DNA of 21,735 bases, from IMG/VR virus record IMGVR_UViG_3300040758_000042, positions 1-21,735 of that record, one strand, 5' to 3'. Below are positions 7,638-12,654 of the stretch, one piece after another. The translations under genes were made by a program, and so were the position numbers. The notes beneath the pieces were generated by a model that saw only the letters and a program-made list of their open reading frames with translations, made no database searches and was not told the DNA's origin. Each line of letters begins with the position of its first letter. Position 1 is the stretch's first letter. This DNA is from a virus.

Positions 7638-7781
7638 CTAGTCTCTCTTCTTAAAGGACTTTTTCTTCTTGACATGCTCCGGCAACTTTTTCCCCTTGGG
7701 GGTCTTGTCCTCAAACTCTTGAGCGAGCTTCGGATCGGTTGCCCATAACTTACGGCGTTGAGATTTTGATTTCATAGGCAT
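7638..7781 (-). CDS. Small basic phage protein
   Basis: 47 residues, beginning MPMKSKSQRRKLWATDPKLA and ending KKKKSFKKRD. The pattern KSKSQRRKLWA...LAQEFEDKTPKGKKLPEHV resembles a very small basic protein found in many phage structural operons (Ser-Lys-x-Gln-x-Arg, then Phe and LP). A strong GGAGGT ribosome site lies 11 nt before the first ATG, a little far; a second ATG two codons later is possible. It is the first gene after the terminator-like hairpin and so probably begins the late operon. Function unknown. Confidence 0.6.
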   Translation of the reverse strand: MPMKSKSQRRKLWATDPKLAQEFEDKTPKGKKLPEHVKKKKSFKKRD

Positions 7782-7812
7782 AGATATAGTATACCTCCAA
7801 ACGTAAAGAAAG

Positions 7813-7858
7813 TCCAGCCGAGCGGCACCCCTGGGGGCATTTTAAGCGCTCGGCTGGA
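7813..7858 (-). terminator. Probable intrinsic terminator ending the regulator transcript
   Basis: Perfect 12-bp arms (TCCAGCCGAGCG and CGCTCGGCTGGA) enclose a 22-nt loop. Read leftward, the stem is followed by CTTTCTTT, a T-rich but imperfect tail. It sits between the small HTH gene and the first packaging gene, so it would separate regulator and late transcripts. The long loop, containing a CCCCTGGGG palindrome, is unusual and could instead mark a regulatory RNA structure. Confidence 0.5.
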
Positions 7859-7891
7859 GAAGGTGCCAGCAGAGGCCGGCCTCAGAGGGGA

Positions 7892-8131
7892 CTAATCTCG
7901 GAGCAGGGCATTGAGCGCTTCGACATCGACCTCGCGGGCCGTGCGGTCGTAGGGCGTCAAGACCACTCCCAGGGTGCGAAGCTTCGACGCGCGGCTGGCG
8001 GCGGACTCTTTCGTTACGCCAATCTTCGCGGCAAGCTCGGCATAAGACTTGCTGGTCTTGTATGCCTTGACGTAATCGACGTTCGAGACTTGCTTTCGCT
8101 TCGTGACAGGAACCACATTCTCTTCACTCAT
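7892..8131 (-). CDS. Small HTH DNA-binding protein
   Basis: 79 residues beginning MSEENVVPVTKRKQVSNVDY. A helix-turn-helix is visible at about residues 28-52 (SYAELAAKIGVTKESAASRASKLR), followed by TLGVVLTPYDR and an acidic end. I chose the ATG at 8131 because AGAGGA lies 7 nt upstream; a longer start is possible in frame but has no ribosome site. It is the last of three small leftward genes that look regulatory. It may control early or late transcription of the phage; the target is unknown. Confidence 0.65.
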   Translation of the reverse strand: MSEENVVPVTKRKQVSNVDYVKAYKTSKSYAELAAKIGVTKESAASRASKLRTLGVVLTPYDRTAREVDVEALNALLRD

Positions 8132-8175
8132 TGAAACATCCTCTAAAAAGGAACAGTAATGTTGAGAGTACCACA

Positions 8176-8514
8176 TTAGCACTCCCCACTATGATTAACT
8201 TCCCACGGGGGAAGGCTGGACTTCTCTACGATCTCAGGAGCGGCTTCTTGCACTAACGCCTTAGCCTCTTCCAAAGTTACCTTCGGCTTCTCGACGTAAG
8301 GCTCAGGCGCAACATGCCGTCCTTCAATATCCCTAGTAACCATAAAGAGATTAGTCCCAGGCCCGTGCTGCCGTGGGCCAGCCCAACCCTTCTTTTCGAG
8401 TTCGGCCCAAGTGGTCTTACCCTTCTTAATACATCGTGCTGCTGCCTGATAACAATTCCAGCAAAGATTTCGGCATGTTACCTTGCCTTTACATCCTGGC
8501 GTCAGACAATTCAT
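8176..8514 (-). CDS. Small Zn-ribbon protein
   Basis: 112 residues. The N-terminus carries a zinc-binding pattern, CLTPGCKGKVTCRNLCWNCYQ, with Cys at 3, 8, 14, 18 and 21, followed by basic helix AAARCIKKGKTTWAELEKKGW. The rest is Glu/Pro-rich, with no enzyme motif. A similar CxxPGC...RxLCxxCY motif occurs in phage DNA-binding and endonuclease-associated proteins, but no catalytic residues are visible here. It overlaps the end of the HTH gene upstream (8489-8514), and a GAGGAT ribosome site precedes its ATG. Probably a nucleic-acid-binding regulator or host-takeover factor. Confidence 0.6.
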   Translation of the reverse strand: MNCLTPGCKGKVTCRNLCWNCYQAAARCIKKGKTTWAELEKKGWAGPRQHGPGTNLFMVTRDIEGRHVAPEPYVEKPKVTLEEAKALVQEAAPEIVEKSSLPPWEVNHSGEC

Positions 8515-8866
8515 AATCCTCGATCCTCTCGTCTATGGGGTATGGCTTAATACTTCCGTCTTTATGATACCGAATAATTCTGCCGTGCTGATCGTATTCA
8601 ATTGTATGGTCAATAAGCATGTCCTCAAGCTCAACGCCAAGGACTGAGGCAAGTTCTTGCCACATGAGTCGGTTTTCCATCCAATGACTTATTGCGTGCC
8701 CACGATTGCAGATTCGAGACCAAGCCCGTGCAGAAATACCAATGCGATTAGCAATTTCTGTTTGACGTAAGTGTGACTCTCGAATGATGTCACGCAGACG
8801 CAATTTAACTCTTGACGCCTGGCCGTCACTGATAATTCCACTCTCACCAAGAAGTTTAATCGTCAT
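8489..8866 (-). CDS. XRE-family HTH transcriptional regulator
   Basis: 125 residues. A Cro/CI-type helix-turn-helix spans about residues 25-57 (VKLRLRDIIRESHLRQTEIANRIGISARAWSRI), followed by ENRLMWQELASVLGVELEDM, a typical XRE second half. The C-terminal 45 residues (EYDQHGRIIRYHKDGSIKPY) look like a small beta domain. No LexA-type protease motif is seen, so it is not a self-cleaving repressor. GAGG sits 8 nt before the ATG, and a strong promoter (8893-8920) lies directly upstream. It is a plausible regulator of the divergent promoters or of the palindromic operator at 2925-2958; the target is not shown. Confidence 0.75.
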   Translation of the reverse strand: MTIKLLGESGIISDGQASRVKLRLRDIIRESHLRQTEIANRIGISARAWSRICNRGHAISHWMENRLMWQELASVLGVELEDMLIDHTIEYDQHGRIIRYHKDGSIKPYPIDERIEDYELSDARM

Positions 8867-8892
8867 TTTGATTACCTCGTCTCTCTAAGACA

Positions 8893-8920
8893 ACTATATC
8901 CTATTTCTGAAGTTTGTCAA
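8893..8920 (-). promoter_or_regulatory. Strong sigma70-type leftward promoter
   Basis: On the minus strand, perfect TTGACA (8920-8915) is followed by 16 nt and TATAGT (8898-8893). The start would be near 8886, about 20 nt before the ATG at 8866. It should drive the three regulator-like genes and perhaps the whole left arm. Confidence 0.75.
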
Positions 8921-9059
8921 GTGGCCGCCCGGTCGCAGCCACGTGGGCAATCCACTTAAGCCATCCAGCCATGCCAAAAAGTTTGGAAGCCGCCTGCGAC
9001 GCAACATCCCACCCAAAGTGACCGTAAGAAGCAATCTACTAGAGATAAATTATAATCTG

Positions 9060-9091
9060 GATGATATTCAGTTTTTTGCGATGATATACAG
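9060..9091. repeat. Pair of 12-bp direct repeats
   Basis: GATGATATTCAG (9060-9071) and GATGATATACAG (9080-9091) differ at one base and are exactly 20 bp apart, two helical turns. This is an iteron-like or regulator-site arrangement on the edge of the AT-rich tract. Confidence 0.4.
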
Positions 9092-9261
9092 ATTTCATTT
9101 CTGGAAAGTATCGGGGTCTTGGGTGGTGGCAACCCCCCTGGATATAAATGATAATTGTATGTGTATAGTAGTGTATTATATTATATATTATTATTTTTTA
9201 TTTATTACTACCTAACTTATCACTCAACTACCCGATCTCCCATACCCTGAAAAAGTCGGTT

Positions 9262-9289
9262 GATATAAGTAACTTAAGTAAGTTATATC
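9262..9289. repeat. 28-bp near-perfect palindrome
   Basis: Twelve of fourteen base pairs are symmetric, with GATATAA/TTATATC outer arms and the palindromic core ACTTAAGT. The same ACTTAAGT core recurs at 9346-9353, 74 bp away. Possible operator or origin element. Confidence 0.45.
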
Positions 9290-9351
9290 TCTCCCTACTT
9301 TTCAACTTTCGCGCTCCGAAAACCGGGATAGTATTTTTTTTTGATACTTAA

Positions 9352-9370
9352 GTCCTTAGTACGTAAGGAC
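9352..9370. repeat. 19-bp inverted repeat
   Basis: GTCCTTA (9352-9358) and TAAGGAC (9364-9370) form perfect arms around a 5-base centre. A TATACT hexamer follows at 9372-9377, so this could be an operator beside a weak rightward promoter, but no -35 box was found. Confidence 0.4.
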
Positions 9371-9375
9371 ATATA

Positions 9376-9390
9376 CTCTCCAAGGGAGAG
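9376..9390. repeat. 15-bp inverted repeat
   Basis: CTCTCC (9376-9381) and GGAGAG (9385-9390) with a 3-base centre, adjoining the previous palindrome. Confidence 0.35.
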
Positions 9391-9573
9391 CATAATTATC
9401 ACCGGATTTTAACGGATTGTTGCCGATTCCTCCAGATTGTTAGTCAACCGTGAGCTTATCAATTCTATCTTAGTAGGTGCGAGGGGGTGGTAAGAATCAA
9501 GTAGCCTAACACTAAAGTAGGACTTCAGAATCTCATTCTCCGCCTGACAGGGGCTAGAGTCTCCTGAGGTGGA

Positions 9574-9607
9574 GGGGATGGGGTAGGGGGTCGGGTTGGG
9601 ATTGGGG
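9574..9607 (+). other. G-quadruplex motif
   Basis: Six runs of 3-5 guanines (9574-9577, 9580-9583, 9586-9590, 9593-9595, 9598-9600, 9604-9607) are separated by loops of only 2-3 bases. This comfortably exceeds the usual four-run G4 pattern. It lies in the gene-free region on the plus strand and is followed by a C-rich stretch that could compete by pairing. Confidence 0.6.
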
Positions 9608-9687
9608 ACACACCCCCCTTTCTTTTGACCCACCCTATCCCATTGCTATGCTTATCCTTATGTCCATCCCTATACTATAGCGGTACA

Positions 9688-9929
9688 TCGGCGTAAACCG
9701 AGTCGTTTAACGCCGAAACCACCCCCAACAGGTGAACGTAAACCCTTATTGGGCTTAGGGTTGCGGCGTCGTGGCATAGGAACATATCCACCCCAGGACG
9801 CCGACGCATGATACAAAGCCGGACGATATGTAACATTATGTTACGGATGATACACATTTCGCACCTTTGTCTCGTACTTCCGAGGTATGACCTCTTGAAT
9901 CCCCTCTTGTGGCGACGAGCAAGAAGGGG
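9688..9929. other. Cluster of hairpins, candidate structured RNA or origin element
   Basis: Several inverted repeats lie in sequence: 9688-9716 (TCGGCGT-AAAC / GTTT-A-ACGCCGA, 11 pairs, 6-nt loop, one bulge); 9741-9762 (AACCCT/AGGGTT); 9765-9802 (GGCGTC-GTGG / CCAC-bulge-GACGCC); 9830-9844 (GTAACAT-T-ATGTTAC); 9882-9894 (GAGGT/ACCTC); 9901-9929 (CCCCT-CTTG / CAAG-A-AGGGG, 10-nt loop). No protein-like frame covers the segment. The density suggests a structured transcript or single-strand origin, but the strand and any promoter are unknown. Confidence 0.4.
9830..9844. promoter_or_regulatory. Perfect 15-bp palindrome, operator-like
   Basis: GTAACAT and ATGTTAC flank a single T. The direct repeat ATGATACA lies on both sides (about 9808-9815 and 9847-9854). 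The symmetry and short centre resemble a repressor-dimer site more than an RNA hairpin. Confidence 0.4.
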
Positions 9930-10106
9930 TCATCTGAGGCCGTTTGCATGTCATCTAATATCAGAACACCTTGACGGCTTGAAGCGATTCTAGGGGCATC
10001 CTGGTCGGTTTTTGCCATATTCCCTGGTTTCGTTCCCAAGACGCCTTGTTATGGCCGTACTTCATCACAATCGCTTATGGATTGCTCACGATTACGTCAC
10101 CAATGT

Positions 10107-10163
10107 GGATTCCCGCAAAATAAAACAATTCGGCTTGACAACGAAAACATACTGGTTTAAGAT
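10107..10163 (+). promoter_or_regulatory. Rightward early promoter 1 with upstream GGATTNCCGCAAAAT box
   Basis: TTGACA (10135-10140), a 17-nt spacer and TAAGAT (10158-10163) form a strong sigma70-type promoter. The box GGATTCCCGCAAAAT (10107-10121) begins 28 bp before the -35. The transcript would start near 10170 and carry the very short leader AGAAAGAGAGG, which is also the ribosome site. The box recurs at promoter 2. Confidence 0.7.
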
Positions 10164-10185
10164 TGCAATAGAAAGAGAGGACATT

Positions 10186-10239
10186 ATGAAACGAGAACTA
10201 AGCTACGAGAAACAACTAGAGAAAAATGATCTAGGATAA
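10186..10239 (+). CDS. 17-residue leader peptide
   Basis: A 17-codon frame (MKRELSYEKQLEKNDLG) has an excellent AGAGAGG ribosome site and is the first reading frame of transcript 1. The peptide is highly charged and helical. Its last codons and stop (CTAGGATAA) contain AGGA, which serves as the ribosome site for the next gene, whose ATG is 4 bp beyond the stop. The simplest reading is a translational-coupling leader, though it might be a functional micropeptide. Too short for a family assignment. Confidence 0.5.
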   Translation: MKRELSYEKQLEKNDLG

Positions 10240-10243
10240 AGCA

Positions 10244-10429
10244 ATGGACCAAACAACGCTTATGTTTGCCGAACGCCAAGACGGCAAGTGGATTGCGTGG
10301 ACGAACGATTACACGCAAAAGGATCGGCTGGGCAATGTGAAGATACACACCCGGCTGATTACCGGCAAGTATAACGATGTTATCGAGTATGCTGAAAAGC
10401 ATGGGTATCGACTACTACTTGCAAACTAA
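10244..10429 (+). CDS. Small early protein, unknown
   Basis: 61 residues: MDQTTLMFAERQDGKWIAWTN, then KIHTRLITGKYNDVIEYAEKHGYRLLL. The alternating beta-strands followed by one helix look like a compact folded domain. The ribosome site AGGA overlaps the stop of the 17-codon leader, implying coupled translation. It is read from early promoter 1 and followed by early promoter 2. No motif or family recognised; position suggests an early host-takeover or regulatory function. Confidence 0.65.
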   Translation: MDQTTLMFAERQDGKWIAWTNDYTQKDRLGNVKIHTRLITGKYNDVIEYAEKHGYRLLLAN

Positions 10430-10432
10430 GAC

Positions 10433-10498
10433 GGATTGCCGCAAAATGATGTGGATTTCCGCAAAATGACTTGACAAGGTTAATTGCTAACGTATCTT
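10433..10498 (+). promoter_or_regulatory. Rightward early promoter 2 with two GGATTNCCGCAAAAT boxes
   Basis: TTGACA (10471-10476), a 16-nt spacer and TATCTT (10493-10498). Two tandem boxes, GGATTGCCGCAAAATGA (10433-10449) and GGATTTCCGCAAAATGA (10453-10469), have a 20-bp period. The boxes begin 38 and 18 bp before the -35; the box of promoter 1 begins 28 bp before its -35. All three therefore share one helical face. AATAGAAAGAGAGG follows 3 nt after the -10, exactly as in promoter 1. Confidence 0.7.
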
Positions 10499-10523
10499 TC
10501 AAATAGAAAGAGAGGGTAGAACG

Positions 10524-10667
10524 ATGCAAGGAACAATCACCAAACAAACGATGTTTCGCCACCCGTTGCTGATCGTACAGCTATGGGGCTGGAAAATCCT
10601 GTTGGTCGGATTACTTAGCCATTCTCCGACATTCCTAGATTTAGTAAGGAAGGTGAATAATGCTTGA
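10524..10667 (+). CDS. Small membrane-associated protein
   Basis: 47 residues starting MQGTITKQTMFRH. A hydrophobic, Trp-containing stretch (about residues 14-31, PLLIVQLWGWKILLVGLL) could insert into or lie on the inner membrane. A short polar tail with a final basic helix follows. It has a strong AGAGAGGG ribosome site and is the first gene of early transcript 2. Its TGA (10665-10667) overlaps the next gene's start region. The family is unknown; small hydrophobic early phage proteins often disturb host membrane processes, which here is only a possibility. Confidence 0.6.
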   Translation: MQGTITKQTMFRHPLLIVQLWGWKILLVGLLSHSPTFLDLVRKVNNA

Positions 10668-10854
10668 TATAAACGTTGAAAGAGCACAAACCATCGAAGC
10701 GAAAATTGCCCAACGTGGGCAAGATGTTAGGGAGAATGTCGTTGACGCCTTGACAGACATCGCTCACTTGTGTGAGTGGGCCGGCGAAGACTTCGGCGAG
10801 TTGCTTGACTTAGCCAAAGAGCATTTTGAAAGAGAGGGAGGGCACTATGTTTGA
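10660..10854 (+). CDS. Small acidic helical protein
   Basis: 64 residues: MLDINVERAQTIEAKIAQRG, then DVRENVVDALTDIAHLCEWAGEDFGELLDLAKEHFERE. It appears almost wholly alpha-helical and is acidic. AAGGAAGGTG lies just before the ATG, inside the end of the preceding gene, giving an 8-bp overlap. The end of the gene carries GAGAGGGAGG, the ribosome site for the next tiny gene. It resembles unannotated small proteins found in phage early regions; no function can be assigned. Confidence 0.65.
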   Translation: MLDINVERAQTIEAKIAQRGQDVRENVVDALTDIAHLCEWAGEDFGELLDLAKEHFEREGGHYV

Positions 10855-10924
10855 TTTTGCTATTGTGTTTGCTACGATCTTGATATGGGGCTTCTGTCAT
10901 TCCATCGCAATGGAGACAATATGA
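10847..10924 (+). CDS. 25-residue single-pass membrane microprotein
   Basis: 25 residues, MFDFAIVFATILIWGFCHSI and a short end. About residues 3-20 form one uninterrupted hydrophobic helix, so it is almost nothing but a membrane anchor. GGGAGG lies 5-6 nt before the ATG. It overlaps the previous gene by 8 bp, and its TGA overlaps the next ATG (ATGA at 10921-10924). The perfect fit between coupled genes supports real translation. The role is unknown; toxin-like, holin-like or membrane-modulating functions are all possible. Confidence 0.5.
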   Translation: MFDFAIVFATILIWGFCHSIAMETI

Positions 10925-11424
10925 CAAACGTTTTTCCGACACGTGCGGTTATTAACTTGTGGGCAAAGTAAGCCCACCCTGCACCACGTAACCGTGCAGG
11001 CAACGTCTTTGCTGAAGGTGAGGTTATCTTCAGTTACGGACACCACTTCCCAATGGCTCGCCATGTCGAAAGCAACGGGAAGCAAGCTGTGCTTATCACA
11101 ACCTGGGGATACAGCAAAACTACCGCAAAACAGCTAGGGCTAGTGCGGCAAGTTTGTGATAGCCTTGGCATTGTGGCGTTTCATGTTCCGTGCATTCAAG
11201 AGGTAATACCCGATTATGTGCTCTTCAACATCGGATACTATCGTGATGAATGCCGTCGGCTGCAAGGCCTAGCATCCAGAGCACGCAAACACGCCGATTG
11301 GTACAATCGGCAACTCCGCGATACTTGCGTTGAAGCTAAGGAATACGCTTCTTTTTTTGGTTATGGGGATATTCAATCCTTTAATGACATTTTGAAAGGA
11401 CTAGAAAGCAATGGCGTTCGATAA
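10921..11424 (+). CDS. Conserved phage protein interrupted by an in-frame TAA
   Basis: The frame opens at ATG 10921 (ATGA overlap with the previous stop) as MTNVFPTRAVINLWAK, meets TAA at 10969-10971, and continues in the same frame without another stop to 11424: AHPAPRNRAGNVFAEGEVIF, SYGHHFPMARHV, VLITTWGYSKTTAKQLGLVR. The combination LWA...ARN..GN..F.G..I.SYG.HFP.A and TT..YS.TT matches a phage protein family I recognise, whose conserved region spans the stop. The TAA probably replaces CAA (Gln). The next ATG (11053) has no ribosome site, so a product from there would lack the conserved N-terminus. The full frame would encode 167 residues. Nonsense mutation, readthrough or sequencing error are all possible. 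Confidence 0.65.
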
Positions 11425-11647
11425 CTGCTTTTGTAATGTGTGCGGTAGGCCAATGTATAGTGACCGACCGTACTCCGCCGATAAAGTTTGCTGCAAGGAT
11501 TGTCGGCGAATCAACAATCTTCCGCCCGTGAAAAAAAGCACGTTGCGGCGGAAGATGGAAGATTTGAAACCGCCCCGCGTTTCAGGCCGCAACGGCCCGT
11601 CAACAATGATTTTGTGGAAATATCCCAAACGAAAGGTAGGTGTTTAA
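11411..11647 (+). CDS. Small Zn-ribbon protein
   Basis: 78 residues. The first 37 contain a four-Cys zinc site: CFCNVCGRP, then CCKDCRRIN. A basic remainder (KKSTLRRKMEDLKPPRVSGRN, KYPKRKVGV) suggests nucleic-acid binding. It overlaps the previous gene by 14 bp and ends in TAATG with the next ATG. AGGA lies upstream at a slightly long distance, so coupling probably helps initiation. Probably a DNA- or RNA-binding accessory protein; no precise family can be named. Confidence 0.65.
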   Translation: MAFDNCFCNVCGRPMYSDRPYSADKVCCKDCRRINNLPPVKKSTLRRKMEDLKPPRVSGRNGPSTMILWKYPKRKVGV

Positions 11648-11961
11648 TGTTGAGAGTAACATATATTTTTCCTCTGGTTGACAACAAGGATGATGGCACT
11701 ATTAACTCCCCTATAGCGGCGGCACTCACCAGGGATTTAATTGCCCTGACCGGCGGCGTAACGACATACGAAGCAGCCGGTTCGTACCGCATGGATAATG
11801 GCGAATTGCGTATCGAACCGGTTGTGACTAACGTAACGGTTGTTGACGATGCTTTGTTGCCGCAATTGCGAGAATTGGCAGAACGTGCTTGCCGGATGCT
11901 CTCGCAAGAGTGTATCTATTTTGAATATCAGCCCACGCACATGGAACTGATACGCGGTTGA
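11647..11961 (+). CDS. Small conserved phage protein, unknown
   Basis: 104 residues: MLRVTYIFPLVDNKDDGTIN, then LTGGVTTYEAAGSYRMDNGELRIEPVVTNVTVV and a helix LLPQLRELAERACRMLSQECIYFEY. The order (beta-strand, helix, GG-x-T, a GSY/GxW beta hairpin, EPV strand, final helix ending in QE) resembles small ferredoxin-like phage proteins of unknown role, including DUF3574-like proteins. Its ATG overlaps the previous TAA. It is the last gene before a hairpin-rich gap. No catalytic residues are recognisable. Confidence 0.65.
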   Translation: MLRVTYIFPLVDNKDDGTINSPIAAALTRDLIALTGGVTTYEAAGSYRMDNGELRIEPVVTNVTVVDDALLPQLRELAERACRMLSQECIYFEYQPTHMELIRG

Positions 11962-11972
11962 CCGCCGCTCCC

Positions 11973-12005
11973 GCCTTGCCGGGTTTTGTTGTTCCCCGGC
12001 AGGGC
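11973..12005 (+). terminator. Intergenic hairpin, possible terminator or mRNA-stability element
   Basis: An 11-pair stem (GCCTTGCCGGG with CCCGGCAGGGC, one G-U pair) has an 11-nt T-rich loop. No T-tract follows (GTTGAATG), so classical termination is unlikely. It lies 12 bp after the stop of the 104-residue gene and may protect the upstream message. Confidence 0.4.
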
Positions 12006-12065
12006 GTTGAATGACACGCCGTTACGCTGACGACGTGACACACAACGCCTTTAAGGGAGATTGCA

Positions 12066-12257
12066 ATGGATATGTTACCAGAAGACGACGGCCCGAAGAG
12101 TGCTTGGTCTGAAGAGCTTGAAGAACGTCCGGCTTTGCCACCAGAAGACGACGAATGGGACGACTTCGACGGTGACGAAGACGATTAGGTAGAGGATGAC
12201 GATTGGGACTACGACGGATGGGACGAAGACGATTGGCGAGACGAACAAAACGCTTGA
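12066..12257 (+). CDS. Highly acidic small protein interrupted by an in-frame TAG
   Basis: The frame starts at ATG 12066, with AAGGGAGA 6 nt upstream. It reads MDMLPEDDGPKSAWSEELEE and EDDEWDDFDGDEDD, hits TAG at 12186-12188, then continues in frame with the same Asp/Glu/Trp pattern (VEDDDWDYDGWDEDDWRDEQ) to TGA at 12255-12257. The two sides share repeats of the form D/E-D-x-W-D-x-D, so the stop appears to split a single 63-residue acidic protein. Such extreme acidity is seen in DNA-mimic proteins, but that is only a guess. The product may be the 40-residue front part or a readthrough form. Confidence 0.6.
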
Positions 12258-12282
12258 CACCACCCCGGATGCAAGCTATGAT
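12254..12282 (+). promoter_or_regulatory. Sigma70-type rightward promoter
   Basis: Perfect TTGACA (12254-12259), a 17-nt spacer and TATGAT (12277-12282), one mismatch from consensus. It overlaps the end of the acidic gene and precedes the 67-residue gene at 12329 by about 40 nt of leader. Confidence 0.7.
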
Positions 12283-12328
12283 TTACTGCATACGGGATTG
12301 GTGCTCACGAAAAACAAGGAAAGAGAGA

Positions 12329-12532
12329 ATGCAAAAAACGAAAGAGTTTAACCTGATCGAGTTCATTACCGCATGGGAAAAAAATCCAAGCGGCATGGAT
12401 ATTTTCGAGGAATCCGCCGGATTTCAATATCTCATTGACCAAGGCCTTGTATGGAAGCTTCAAGGGACATATGGCCGTCGGGCTTGTCAACTCATTGATG
12501 CAGGCTACTGCCATGAATGCGAGGGCAAATAA
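12329..12532 (+). CDS. Small early protein, unknown
   Basis: 67 residues: MQKTKEFNLIEFITAWEKNP, then GMDIFEESAGFQYLIDQGLVWKLQGTYGRRACQLIDAGYCH. The pattern (a helix, then QGLVWxLQGxYGRxAxxLIxxGxC) is one I associate with tiny proteins of actinobacterial and other phages, without known function. GGAAAGAGAG lies immediately before the ATG. It is first in the transcript from the promoter at 12254-12282 and ends in TAATG with the next gene. Confidence 0.7.
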   Translation: MQKTKEFNLIEFITAWEKNPSGMDIFEESAGFQYLIDQGLVWKLQGTYGRRACQLIDAGYCHECEGK

Positions 12533-12654
12533 TGCTTAGCAAAAAAACCTACTGCATGATCGACAAGATATGGCACCACCGATGGGCTGTTGTCGATTAT
12601 CGGCTGTTCGGCATCCTCATCTATCGGCAATCGACAGATTGCGGGGTATGCTAA
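12532..12654 (+). CDS. 40-residue protein, unknown
   Basis: 40 codons, MLSKKTYCMIDKIWHHRWAV followed by VDYRLFGILIYRQSTDCGVC. It starts in a TAATG overlap with the 67-residue gene and ends in a TAATG overlap with the next. Four Cys/His-type residues and one moderately hydrophobic segment are visible, but no clear zinc site. The exact packing between two coupled genes is the main evidence that it is real. Confidence 0.5.
   Translation: MLSKKTYCMIDKIWHHRWAVVDYRLFGILIYRQSTDCGVC

Larger units (their letters stand above)
8921..10106. other. Gene-free control region, candidate replication origin
   Basis: About 1.2 kb between the divergent arms has no reading frame with a convincing ribosome site or protein-like sequence. 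It starts moderately GC-rich, has an AT-rich tract with a long run of A/T at about 9150-9215, then several palindromes (9262-9390), a G-quadruplex motif (9574-9607) and a series of hairpins (9688-9929). An unwinding AT-tract with nearby repeats and palindromes, at the point where transcription diverges, is a common origin layout. No DnaA-box array was identified by eye. Confidence 0.45.

Noticed and set aside
8943-9215. A 90-codon plus-strand frame in the AT-rich region.
   Set aside because: It has no ribosome site, and the C-terminal half is only Ile/Tyr/Phe from the AT-tract; no protein-like features.
9409-9633. A 74-codon minus-strand frame across the G-quadruplex complement.
   Set aside because: It begins with GTG without a ribosome site, and the Pro/Asn repeats are produced by the C-rich strand of the G-quadruplex.
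10748-10776. TTGACA at about 10750 as a promoter.
   Set aside because: There is no acceptable -10 hexamer at 15-19 nt, and it lies inside the 64-residue gene.
11680-11707. A TTGACA-16-TATTAA promoter-like match inside the 104-residue gene.
   Set aside because: It lies fully within a well-formed gene in a coupled operon, encodes part of VDNKDDGT, and has no associated box or leader.
10921-12257. Reassigned TAA/TAG codons as the cause of the internal stops.
   Set aside because: Many neighbouring genes end with TAA or TAG at exact coupled junctions, and these codons do not occur inside the large enzymes.
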